The notes beneath the pieces were generated by a model. The model had not been told where the DNA came from and ran no database searches. It saw only the letters and a program-made list of their open reading frames with translations. DNA of 27,500 bases from Prorocentrum cordatum (taxonomy: Eukaryota > Sar > Dinophyceae > Prorocentrales > Prorocentraceae). The position numbers and the translations under genes were made by a program. The DNA lies in the NCBI GenBank assembly GCA_963575745.1, contig CAUYUJ010003907.1:7501-35000 (forward strand), written 5' to 3'. Below, piece by piece: positions 15,534 through 22,054 of this stretch (position 1 is its first letter; the number at the start of each line of letters is the position of its first letter).

Positions 15534-15646
15534 GCCCTGCTGCGCCTCTGCGAGCGGCCGGGCGCCACCGCCCCGTCGCTCGCGGCCCTGGGGCTGCGCT
15601 CGGCGGCCCGGGGCGCCGAGCTCTTCAGGCGGATGCGAGCCAAGCG
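15534..15646 (+). CDS. Candidate exon, helical protein of unknown family
   Basis: After a T-rich stretch and GCGCAG (acceptor, ends 15533) the frame reads ALLRLCERPGATAPSLAALG and LRSAARGAELFRRMRAKR. Nearly every codon ends in G or C. GTGCCG at 15647 is a possible donor; the frame itself stays open to a TAG near 15689. The segment looks like two amphipathic helices. LFRRMRAKRV resembles part of a pentatricopeptide-type repeat, but one partial match is not enough to name it. Confidence 0.38.
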
Positions 15647-15698
15647 GGTGCCGGAAGTGACGGCAGCGGGAGGAGGAACAATGCCATAGACATACACT

Positions 15699-15828
15699 TT
15701 CGGCGCTCCGCGCGGATTTCTTGGATCCGCGCTGGAGACCCCCCCCCCTTGGCGCCTTCGGCGCCGCCCCTGGCGCGCTCCGCGCGCCGGGGAGGGGGGT
15801 CCAGCGCAGATCCACGAAACATGCGCGC
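15699..15828. repeat. 130-bp GC-rich inverted repeat, copy 1
   Basis: GGCGCTCCGCGCGGATTTCT, then GGATCCGCGCTGGA, faces TCCAGCGCAGATCC and ATGCGCGCGGAGCGCC. The centre holds TTGGCGCCTTCGGCGCC. Related sequence occurs at 16588-16700. Confidence 0.75.
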
Positions 15829-16077
15829 GGAGCGCCAAAAGTTACTGCTGATGCCGTTGGTTATCCCGCTCAGTGGGAGGACATTTTTTTGGAAACGGTG
15901 AAAAAAGGGCCCTGCAAAGGTCTCCACTGCACTCCGTCGTGCCTGCGCTTCCTCTCAAGTCAGGGGTGCCATCGGCGGCGCGGCGCGTCCTGGTGGGGCG
16001 CCCCCTGCTCCCCCCGAGAGGCCCCCCCCCGATCCCTCCAGGCGGCCTGGAGGGTCGCCCGCTGTGAAGGACGAGAA

Positions 16078-16276
16078 TCCTCCCCCTCCTCCTCCTCCTC
16101 CTCCTCCTCCTCCTCCTCCTCCTCCTCCTCCTCCTCTTGCTCTTCCTCTTCCTCTTCCCCTTCCTCCTCCTCCTCCATATCCTCATTCTCGTTTTCCTTA
16201 TCCTCCCCCTCCTCCTCCTCCTCCTCCTCCTCCTCCTCCTCCTCCGCCTCCTCCTCCTCCTCCTCCTCCTCCTCCT
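16078..16276 (+). repeat. (TCC)n pyrimidine tract
   Basis: About 200 bp of CTCCTC with a CTCTTCCTC interlude. On the minus strand it reads as GGA. It ends immediately before a candidate ATG at 16285. Confidence 0.9.
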
Positions 16277-16284
16277 CCTACGCC

Positions 16285-16449
16285 ATGCTGAGACTGGCTC
16301 ATGATGCGTTCCAGGAGCGCACACTCTGGAGCATCCGGCGGCCCTTCGCTTCTGTAGCCAGCGTGGGACATTGGGACATCCTCAGGGGAACGAAGAATGA
16401 CATGAATGGTTGCTTTTTTCTCCACCACCACCACCACCACCACCACCAT
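16285..16449 (+). CDS. Coding-like frame leading into a His tract
   Basis: The ATG at 16285 (context CGCCATGC) opens MLRLAHDAFQERTLWSIRRP, then FASVASVGHWDILRGTKNDM, NGCFFL and about nine His codons from CAC repeats. The first 45 residues are non-repetitive and protein-like. The frame then passes through CTCCTC as poly-Leu and stops near 16728, so the real part probably ends by 16460. It could be an exon whose acceptor is the TCC tract. No family is recognised. Confidence 0.33.
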
Positions 16450-16540
16450 AAGCAGGAGGGGGAGGGGGTCCTCCTCCTCCTCCTCCTCCTCCTCCTTCTC
16501 CTCCTGCTTCTCCTCCTCCTCATCCTCCACCTCCCTCCTC
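16424..16540 (+). repeat. (CAC)n and (TCC)n microsatellites
   Basis: CACCACCAC at 16424-16449, then a short G-rich spacer, then CTCCTCCTC to 16540. A TGGTGGTGG run follows at 16556-16571, making an inverted partner for the CAC run. Confidence 0.9.
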
Positions 16541-16587
16541 CCTCCAACTTATCGTGGTGGTGGTGGTGGTGCAAGACAGGCCCATCA

Positions 16588-16700
16588 ATAAACATAAAAA
16601 CTCGGAAGTCCGCGTGTATTTCTCGGATCGGCGCTGGACCCTCTCCCCCTTGGCGCCGGAGGCGCCGCCAGGGGGTCCCGAGCGCGCGCACCTCCGAATT
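16588..16700. repeat. GC-rich inverted repeat, copy 2
   Basis: TATTTCTCGGATCGGCGCTG, GACC, CTCCCCCTTGGCGCC and GGAGGCGCCGCC parallel the 15699-15828 element (GGATTTCTTGGATCCGCGCT, CCCTTGGCGCC). The outer arms are more diverged. Confidence 0.55.
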
Positions 16701-16754
16701 TCTATGTGGTCATTTTCCGTTCCTCTGATCCTGGGCATCCCAGTCATCCTGGTA

Positions 16755-16925
16755 AAAAGACGCGAGGATCGGGACAAAATCGCATCGGGATAACTCGAAA
16801 TCTCTGAGAATCGGCGGGTTTGGAGGATGTATTGGGCGCCGCCGCTGCTCCAGAGCGTTCCGGAACGCTCTGAGAGCGCTCCGGAACGCTCTGGAGCGAT
16901 TTATCCCGATCCTAGCCCTATTTTA
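16755..16925 (+). repeat. Dispersed repeat (CTCCAGAGCGTTCC palindromes), copy 2
   Basis: It aligns with 3355-3512. It contains GCTCCAGAGCGTTCCGGAAC and GCTCTGAGAGCGCTCCGGAA, then GCTCTGGAGC, a nested palindrome. Confidence 0.65.
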
Positions 16926-17538
16926 CCTGGAACGCATCATCACCACGACCTCGTGCCGCTCCTCCGATCATGGCCCCGCTCCGAGCTCGGAACCCCAACG
17001 CTTTGACCCTGCAACGGCGCGGGTCTACCCCCAAGAGCCTCTCGACGCCTTCGGCCCGGGGCCGGCTTCCCATCCGAGGCAACAACTTCGTTGACGGCCC
17101 CAGGGCTCGGTTCGGGACCCCGGGCCGGAACTTGTCAGAAGCCCTCCTGCGCTGTTTCGTTCACGACGCGAGGAGATCCAGGAGGATCAAGGGTCAGACA
17201 TCGACCCACGGACCCATCGGGTGCGTCCGGGCCAGGAATTCGAAGCGGATCCAGCCGCGGCGACGAAAGCGCCCCAGGAGGTTCAACAAAAGGACGATCT
17301 GATCCTCGAGGATCGATTCTCCGAACTCGATCGTCCTTCCCATCCCTTCTCCCGCCAACTACCACGACGACGGGGAGACCTGGGCATGAGGCGCCGGCGA
17401 GGTGGAGAGGCAGATGGGGTGGCAGCGACGCGCCGTCCAGCAGCAAGAAGGCGGGCTCCTTGCCTGTCGCGGGGAGCGGTCGCTGGCAACTCGGTGGAGA
17501 TCCATTGCCATGGCGCCATGGCACTTCCTGCCGACTAG
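16924..17538 (+). pseudogene. Decayed coding region, unknown product
   Basis: One frame reads YLERIITTTSCRSSDHGPAP, FDPATARVYPQEPLDAFG and, after a single TGA (17092-17094), REEIQEDQGSDIDPRTHRVR, PGQEFEADPAAATKAPQEVQ and KDDLILEDRFSELDRPSHPF. It then becomes Arg-rich and ends at TAG 17536-17538, 12 bp before an in-frame ATG (17551). CGT TGA CGG could derive from CGA by a CpG transition. Third positions are G/C-rich and acidic residues cluster. I cannot name a family. It could be an old transposon-encoded protein or a host gene fragment. Confidence 0.42.
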
Positions 17539-17861
17539 CTAGAGACTGCCATGGCGCAGCAGAAGTTAAAACTAGGGGGCAAACAAACCTACCTCGCTTT
17601 TGACCACCCTCGCTTCCAAGAGATACCAAGCGGTGCCAAACTACGGCCTGTACTGGTCAGGCCGCTTGACGAGGAGGCGCGTGGTGTGACTTGGTTTTGC
17701 CTGGAAGCGAAAGCGGGGTAGGTAATGCACGCTCTGAACAACGCCGCGAGCAAAACTCGCTATAGACGGCTTAGCCAAACATTAGGCCTCCCACAGCGGA
17801 CCGTTCTGGACCCACATCGGAGACGCACTGGCCTGGGCCAGCGCACACACCTGGGTCAGCC
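17518..17861 (+). repeat. Tandem duplication unit a, interrupted
   Basis: TGGCACTTCCTGCCGACTAG and the ATGGCGCAGCAGAAGTTAAA start are followed by a 175-bp insertion (17571-17745). The unit then resumes GCGAGCAAAACTCGCTATAG and ends CACACACCTGGGTCA. Apart from the insertion it matches unit b (17863-18027). It has acquired a TAG (CATTAGGCC against CCTTCGGCC). Confidence 0.9.
17571..17745 (+). mobile_element. Inserted repeat (CCTACCTCGCTTTTGACC family), copy 1
   Basis: Comparison with unit b shows 175 bp inserted between GAAGTTAAA and GCGAGCAAA. Its core (17578-17737, 160 bp) matches 20829-20988 at 149 of 160 positions. It has loose inverted ends (CCTACCTCGCTTT, then CGCTTCCA; TGGAAGCG, then AAAGCGGGGTAGG) and a central hairpin GCGGCCTG...CAGGCCGC, decayed here. 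No clean target duplication is visible. Confidence 0.8.
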
Positions 17862-17862
17862 G

Positions 17863-18027
17863 TGGCACTTCCTGTCGACTAGCTAGAGACTGCCATGGCG
17901 CAGCAGAAGTTAAAGCGAGCAAACCTCGCTATAGACGGCTTCGCCAAACCTTCGGCCTCCCACAGCGGACCGTTCTGGACCCACACCGGGGACGCACTGG
18001 CCTGGGCCAGCGCACACACCTGGGTCA
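17863..18027 (+). repeat. Tandem duplication unit b, intact
   Basis: TGGCACTTCCTGTCGACTAG to CACACACCTGGGTCA without the insertion present in unit a. It gives the empty-site reference for that insertion and contains the open frame from 17895. Confidence 0.9.
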
Positions 18028-18107
18028 CAACCATGGCCCTGCCGCGAAGCCAGACTGGCTGCCCCACACGCTACCAAGCCTGGGCCAGCGGGGCTCTGGA
18101 GGCCTAG
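17895..18107 (+). CDS. 70-residue open frame, unknown product, probably part of a broken gene
   Basis: ATG in a GACTGCCATGG context opens MAQQKLKRANLAIDGFAKPS, ASHSGPFWTHTGDALAWASA and HTWVTTMALPRSQTGCPTRY, ending QAWASGALEA and TAG. The composition is protein-like with several Trp residues and G/C-rich third positions. If the TIR element at 18165-18328 is removed, the same frame continues past the TAG into the frame at 18331-18585, so the TAG may be a mutation. Upstream it follows the decayed frame at 16924-17538. No signal peptide or known domain is seen. Confidence 0.42.
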   Translation: MAQQKLKRANLAIDGFAKPSASHSGPFWTHTGDALAWASAHTWVTTMALPRSQTGCPTRYQAWASGALEA

Positions 18108-18164
18108 ACATTGGCACCGACACCAACACGAGGCACTGCCTCCACAAGGCGGGAGCTGATCCTA

Positions 18165-18328
18165 CACCCTGCGAAATGCTTAAGAAATCATGGGTTCAGA
18201 AATTCATAGTCTCAGAACTTGAATAAAAACCCAACATTTCTATTAAAATCTTAAGATTTACATTGAAACGTTAAGAATAATCGAGACTCTGGCCGAAAAC
18301 TTGGGTTTTCTTAAGCATCGCCCAGGTG
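18165..18328. mobile_element. TA-flanked element (CACCCTGCGAAATGC family), copy 2
   Basis: CACCCTGCGAAATGCTTAAG at the left, CTTAAGCATCGCCCAGGTG at the right, TA at 18163-18164 and 18329-18330. 164 bp; the interior matches copy 1 but has an extra AAACCCAACATTTC segment. Element plus duplicated TA is 166 bp, shifting the frame it interrupts. Confidence 0.87.
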
Positions 18329-18330
18329 TA

Positions 18331-18585
18331 GATTTCCGGTGCTGGTGGCAATGTTTCGGTCACCTTGGTAGCAAGACTATGACCACCATCGCCGAGACCG
18401 GGATCGTCTTTCGGCGGTGGACAAACCGCCCTTTAGTAGACCTCCCCTTAGTGACAACGGCCTGGGACCGAAACCGGCGGACCCGGACCCGCACAAGTGA
18501 CGGCCGCGGCGCCCTCTCGCGGATCGAAAACGGCCAATTCCTCAATCGACGTGTCAGGGTAGGAGGTCTCTCCACCCCCGAATGA
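18331..18585 (+). CDS. Coding-like frame continuing a broken gene
   Basis: The frame reads DFRCWWQCFGHLGSKTMTTI, AETGIVFRRWTNRPLVDLPL, VTTAWDRNRRTRTRTSDGRG and ALSRIENGQFLNRRVRVGGL, ending STPE and TGA. It has an internal ATG at 18379. Upstream, across the TIR element, the frame joins TRRELIL, and before that the 17895-18107 frame. No domain is recognised. The minus strand is also open for part of this span. Confidence 0.38.
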   Translation, partial: DFRCWWQCFGHLGSKTMTTIAETGIVFRRWTNRPLVDLPLVTTAWDRNRRTRTRTSDGRGALSRIENGQFLNRRVRVGGLSTPE

Positions 18586-18638
18586 CCACCATCGCCGAGA
18601 TCGGGATCGTCTTCCCTCGGCGGAGGCACACCGCCGAT
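18379..18638 (+). repeat. ~55-bp direct repeat pair (ATGACCACCATCGCCGAGA)
   Basis: ATGACCACCATCGCCGAGA, CGGGATCGTCTT and a CGGYGGAC.AACCGCC block occur at 18379-18432 and again at 18582-18638, 203 bp apart. The second copy begins a new frame (MTTIAEIGIVFPRRRHTADP) running to about 18815. The stop of the first frame and the ATG of the second overlap as ATGA. Confidence 0.75.
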
Positions 18639-18793
18639 CCTGGTGCTGGTGTCAAAACCTCTCGGCCTGCGACGGAGGGCCGACAAGAAGCTCGGCCCCG
18701 CGTGGCTCCCCGACCCGGGTCAGCCAGGGGGGGGGGGGGGCACCGGCTGAGCACCGTCAGCTCTGACTCCCGCTGCTATGTCACAGTTAACGG

Positions 18794-19004
18794 GCGAAGA
18801 AACGGTGTAAGATAAACTTTTTCGCTGTCGGGGGCACCTGTCCCTGGGCGGCTGGAAAGCTTATACCCTTACGGTGGCACCGTAGGGGTATAAACTTTCC
18901 AGCCGCCCAGGGGCAGGTGGCACCGTAGGGGTATAAACTTTCCAGCCGCCCAGGGGCAGGTGTCCCCGACGGCGGAAAGTTTATCTTATACCGTTCTTTG
19001 CTCG
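18794..19004. mobile_element. ~210-bp long hairpin element with duplicated arm
   Basis: GCGAAGAAACGGTGTAAGAT, AAACTTT and GGGCACCTG on the left face CAGGTGTCCCCGACGG, AAAGTTTATCTTATACCGTT and CTTTGCTCGC on the right. The right arm contains two 43-bp copies (from 18873 and 18916) of GGTGGCACCGTAGGGGTATA with AACTTTCCAGCCGCCCAGG. The left arm has one inverted copy. Single locus in the window. Confidence 0.8.
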
Positions 19005-19011
19005 CTGAAAC

Positions 19012-19436
19012 AGGCCTCCCAGACGCGGTCGGAATAGATGTCGGAGCATCACCCCGCTTCGTCGGTGTATCCCCGATGCATTGGCGACGCATCGGCAAAG
19101 TCGGCGATGCACCGGCGCCGTCGGTGCGAAGCACATCGGGCTCTGCGTCGAGCCGCATCGCCCCAGCATCGGCGATGCGGCGCGATCCTCCGACCCCATC
19201 TACGGTAGGTTCGTGCGGCGTCGGCGTGGGCAAAGGTTTCTGACACCGCGTCGATCGTTCAACCTTGAATCGATCGCGGCCCCGATCGTTCAAAATTGAA
19301 TTCCATCGGGTCCAATGGTGTCACCGTGTCCCTCGGTGCTTCCGTTCCGCAGAATTCAACCTTGAACGCCCTCGCCGGCGTCGCCGGCGCGCCAACGCCG
19401 CATGAACCTACTGTACTTGGACCCCATCTGGAAACC
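19012..19436 (+). mobile_element. CATCGG-family TIR element, complete copy split in its right arm
   Basis: Left end AGGCCTCCCAGACGCGGTCG, body with GCATCGGCAAAGTCGGCGAT and GGGCTCTGCGTCGAGCC, right arm to GACCCCATCTA (19202). The arm resumes at TACTTGGACCCCATCTGG (19414) and ends AAACCT. Removing the insert restores the arm seen at 3150-3176. Confidence 0.82.
19203..19413. mobile_element. 211-bp TA-flanked element nested in a CATCGG arm
   Basis: Left end CGGTAGGTTCGTGCGGCGTC and right end, inverted, CAGTAGGTTCATGCGGCGTT. TA at 19201-19202 and 19414-19415. The interior has GATCGTTCAACCTTGAAT and GATCGTTCAAAATTGAAT direct repeats. The arms differ from the CAGTCGGGG family, so this is a separate TA element. 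Confidence 0.85.
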
Positions 19437-19464
19437 TATTGAGTTATGCAAGTGATCTCCGACG

Positions 19465-19755
19465 ATGGACAACAACAAACTGCGGGGGATGGCGAGCCAA
19501 CCTCGGGGGAGGTTCGAGCTCTGGGCTCTCATGCCTCGAAATCGCGACCCAGCTCGCCGCTCGGGCCCCACCGCCAGCCCAAACTGCGAGCATACATCGA
19601 ACCCAATTCTGAAGAATAAACTGCCAGAAGATGTGCCACCAGTCGATTGGGCCGTGAATTGCGTCACCCGTGCATGGGATGCACCACAGGCTGCGCGATT
19701 CATGGGTTGCACCATTGTTTGCGCGGTCCATGGGTTGCGCGATTGGTTGCGCTAG
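19465..19755 (+). CDS. Open frame entering a satellite, unknown product
   Basis: The ATG at 19465 opens MDNNKLRGMASQPRGRFELW, ALMPRNRDPARRSGPTASPN, CEHTSNPILKNKLPEDVPPV and DWAVNCVTRAWDAPQAARF before entering the TTGCGC satellite and stopping at 19755. The first 75 residues are mixed and protein-like. It begins 29 bp after the CATCGG element ends. No signal peptide, domain or splice site is convincing. Confidence 0.35.
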   Translation: MDNNKLRGMASQPRGRFELWALMPRNRDPARRSGPTASPNCEHTSNPILKNKLPEDVPPVDWAVNCVTRAWDAPQAARFMGCTIVCAVHGLRDWLR

Positions 19756-20500
19756 CCGTAAGCTGCGCCATCCATCCATGGATGTCGCTATGGGTGGAGC
19801 CACAAGTTCAAGCTTCAATGCGAGTCGCGTCTAGGTCCTAGGTTGCACCATGGGTTGCGCTATAGAATGCGCGATGAGTCACATATGGCATGCGCCATGG
19901 GTTTCGCCATAAGTTGCGACCTCGGCTGCCAAGCATGGACCGACCTGTTACTGCTAGCGTTGTGAAGTGTGCACTGGCCTGCCCGATGCAAAACTGCGTG
20001 AGGTTAGTTTCCCTCTTGATTGCGCCATCACCAGCCGAAACGAAACGGCTTCATATCATGTGTTGCGCCATAGGTGACTCTCTAGGTGGGCAAACATGCA
20101 ATGAATTGCGTGTGATTGCTTTCGCCATGGGTTGCGCATTCGGCGGTCGACCACGGGTCAATATGCGATCGAGTGTGCACACTGAACTGCCACAACAAAA
20201 CGGCTCGTTACTGGTTGCGCAATGAGATTCGCATCCGGCTGCAAAACGTAGTCCAGACCGCTAATAGTTGCGTCGAAGGCAGGCCACTCGGCTGTCGCAC
20301 AACAAGAGTATGTGACGATGTGCTATTCATTGCATGCGGCGGCCGGACACGAAACGCTTTCGTGTTTGCTGCGCCAGATGTTGAACACGCGGCTGTGGAC
20401 CATAAGCCGGCTGGCTGCCAGTTGCGCCACGGACTGTGTGCTCGGCGTTCGAAACCAAATCGGCGCTCCATTGGTTGCGCCAAGAGTTTTCGCGCTCGGC
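19670..20500 (+). repeat. TGGGTTGCGCCAT degenerate satellite
   Basis: About 830 bp with words such as CATGGGTTGCGCGATTGG, CATGGGTTGCGCTATAG and CGCCATGGGTTTCGCCATA at roughly 15-25 bp spacing, most regular before 19930 and fading downstream. Frames are interrupted often. No gene. Confidence 0.7.
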
Positions 20501-20533
20501 CGCCGAGCCTAAAGAGGTACACCATCGGCTCTC

Positions 20534-20718
20534 GGAAGCCGGGCGAGGGCTGCTAGATCCGTGGCTGCTAAAATCGACCTCCAGGAAATTGTCTGCGTCC
20601 TTCCGGGAGGAAGCCCGTTGACTGTTTCGCGGGCCGCGCCTCCTTCCGGGAAGTTGTTTCTTTCCTCCGGAAGGGCCCTTCTAGCAACCACGGTCTTAGC
20701 AGCCCTCGCCCAGCTTCC
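20534..20718. mobile_element. TIR element (GGAAGCYGGGCGAGGGC family), copy 2
   Basis: GGAAGCCGGGCGAGGGCTGC, then TAGATCCGTGGCTGCTA, faces TAGCAACCACGGTCTTAGCA and GCCCTCGCCCAGCTTCC. The middle has a further inverted pair, CTTCCGGGAGG / CCTTCCGGG. No clear target duplication. Confidence 0.8.
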
Positions 20719-20764
20719 GGCCTTCTCCTTCTCACTTCCCCGGGCCATCTGAGAGGAAACCCTC

Positions 20765-21036
20765 CCCGAAGACAGACAACAACCTCTCTTGGAGAAGGCC
20801 TTCTCCCTCTCACTTCCCCGAAGTAGGCGGCAAACAAGCCTACCTCGCTTTTGACCACCCTCGCTTCCAAGAGATACCCAGCGGTGCCAAGCTGCGGCCT
20901 GTACTGGTCAGGCCGCTTGCCGAGGAGGCGCGTGGTACGACTCGGTTCTGCCTGGAAGCGAAAGCGGGGCAGGCAATGCACGCTCTGACGAAGACAGAAC
21001 ACAGCCTCTTCCGAGAAGGCCTTCTCGCTTCCCCCT
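20765..21036 (+). repeat. GAGAAGGCCTTCTC direct repeats flanking an insertion
   Basis: CCGAAGACAGACAACAACCT with GAGAAGGCCTTCTCC (20776-20815) recurs after the inserted element as CGAAGACAGAACACAGCCTC with GAGAAGGCCTTCTCG (20988-21036). GAGAAGGCCTTCTC is itself a perfect palindrome. Confidence 0.7.
20829..20988 (+). mobile_element. CCTACCTCGCTTTTGACC family repeat, copy 2
   Basis: 160 bp, the same length as the core at 17578-17737. The central hairpin GCGGCCTGTACTGGTCAGGC is intact here. Ten of the eleven differences have G or C here and A or T in copy 1, so this is probably the less decayed copy. Confidence 0.85.
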
Positions 21037-21068
21037 CCCCCCGCTCGCCGCCGAAGGGTGCGCCTGCA
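21000..21068 (+). repeat. Direct repeat (CTTCCGAGAAGGCCTTCTCG), copy 1
   Basis: TCTTCCGAGAAGGCCTTCTC, GCTTCCCCCTCCCCC and CGCCGCCGAAGGGTGCGCCT recur at 21405-21462 with a single obvious difference. The two copies bracket about 340 bp containing two other repeats. Confidence 0.85.
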
Positions 21069-21080
21069 TGGGCCTCTGAC

Positions 21081-21242
21081 TACCTACCAGACCACCCCAA
21101 CCCAACCCGAAGACCCGAATTTCGGGTTGGGGGGGGGTACGGGTTCCATATGTGTTTTCTCGATGTTCCCCGACCCCCCCCAACTGGAAATGGAGGGCAA
21201 ATCGAGACCTTCGGGTTGGGTTGGGGTGGTTTGGTGGGAGGG
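21081..21242. mobile_element. TIR element (ACCACCCCAACCCAACCC)
   Basis: CTACCAGACCACCCCAACCC with AACCCGAAG is inverted at the right as CTTCGGGTTGGGTTGGGG with TGGTTTGGTGGGAG. About 160 bp. Target duplication unclear. Confidence 0.7.
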
Positions 21243-21280
21243 GGGGGTGCAAATCATGACCGTCGGCATGTGCGCGGACC

Positions 21281-21403
21281 GGCGGGGGGGCCAGGGACGT
21301 AATGGAATAAGAAGAGGCGCCGTGAGATCTGGGGAAATAGCATGGCCCCCGCCATGATATCCACCCCCCCCTAGTCATCACCACCCTCTTTTCCGCCCCC
21401 GAT
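21281..21403 (+). repeat. Dispersed repeat with GATATC palindrome, copy 2
   Basis: It matches 357-482. The palindrome is imperfect here (AATAGCATGGC against GCCATGATATC). Just upstream, GCAAATCATGACCGTCGGCA and TGTGCGCGG are also found at 25847-25880. Confidence 0.7.
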
Positions 21404-21404
21404 C

Positions 21405-21462
21405 TTCCGAGAAGGCCTTCTCGCTTCCCCCTCCCCCTGCTCGCCGCCGAAGGGTGCGCCTA
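21405..21462 (+). repeat. Direct repeat (CTTCCGAGAAGGCCTTCTCG), copy 2
   Basis: Near-identical to 21005-21068. It ends at GCGCCTA, where a TIR element begins; copy 1 continues GCGCCTGCATGGG instead. Confidence 0.85.
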
Positions 21463-21681
21463 CATTTTGGACGCCCGACATGGGCACCGAAAGAATGGGT
21501 ACGATGCCCAACAGCAAATGTTGCCCCAAACCAACAGCGGCCGCTGTTGGGCGGGCGGCCTCCTGTCTCGAATGGACACAGGCCGCGGCGGCGCGGGCAG
21601 CGCATCCTGTTCAAATTGAACAGGAACTGCTGTTGGGCATAGTACCCATTCTTTCGGTACCCATTTCGGGCGTCCAGAATG
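21463..21681. mobile_element. 219-bp TIR element (CATTYTGGACGCCCG)
   Basis: CATTTTGGACGCCCGACATG, GGCACCGAAAGAATGGGTAC and GATGCCCAACAGCA are inverted at the right (TGCTGTTGGGCATAGTACCC, ATTCTTTCGGTACCC, CGGGCGTCCAGAATG). Arms are about 55 bp. The middle has two more inverted pairs (CAACAGCGG/CCGCTGTTG and TTCAAATTGAA). The left flank is CTA and the right CTTA, so a TA duplication is possible but not exact. Confidence 0.85.
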
Positions 21682-21892
21682 CTTACCCGTCCGCGATAAG
21701 AAGCCCGCACTGGACGTACGCGCCAAGCCGCGTACATGAACATGCACCCCCAATCCGCGAGGCCAACCTCGTGTTGTTCCCGTGCGCGTGATGCGCACTT
21801 TCGAAACCAGCGTGGATTCATATACATGTACGTCCCTCTGTCGCCCCTGACCCGAGACGAGCAACACCGCACCGCACCACGCAACGCATAAA

Positions 21893-22034
21893 GCCTCAGC
21901 ACAGGCTCGTTGGGCCTCGCGCTGCACGCGGCCGAGGACCCCACGAGGGCAGCGGGGCGCTCGGCTGCCGCAACACCCCCTAGCCAAGCACGAGCCGCGG
22001 GCGCGCGCGAGCGCCTCCGGGAAGGAGAAAGGTG
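21893..22034 (+). CDS. Candidate terminal exon, Ala/Arg-rich
   Basis: After AAAGCCTCAG a frame reads GSLGLALHAAEDPTRAAGRS, AAATPPSQARAAGARERLRE and GER before TGA (22033-22035). Third positions are G/C-rich in the first half. The minus strand over the same DNA is also open with a Cys/Arg-rich peptide, so strand is uncertain. No family is known. Confidence 0.22.
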
Positions 22035-22054
22035 ACCACTCTGCTGAAGAGGCC

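Noticed and set aside
18379-18640. Direct repeats as long terminal repeats of a retroelement
   Set aside because: They are only 55 bp, 203 bp apart, without primer-binding site, polypurine tract or target duplication.
19670-20500. TTGCGC-rich region as a gene cluster
   Set aside because: Frames are frequently interrupted and the spacing of CATGGGTTGCGC words indicates a degenerate satellite.
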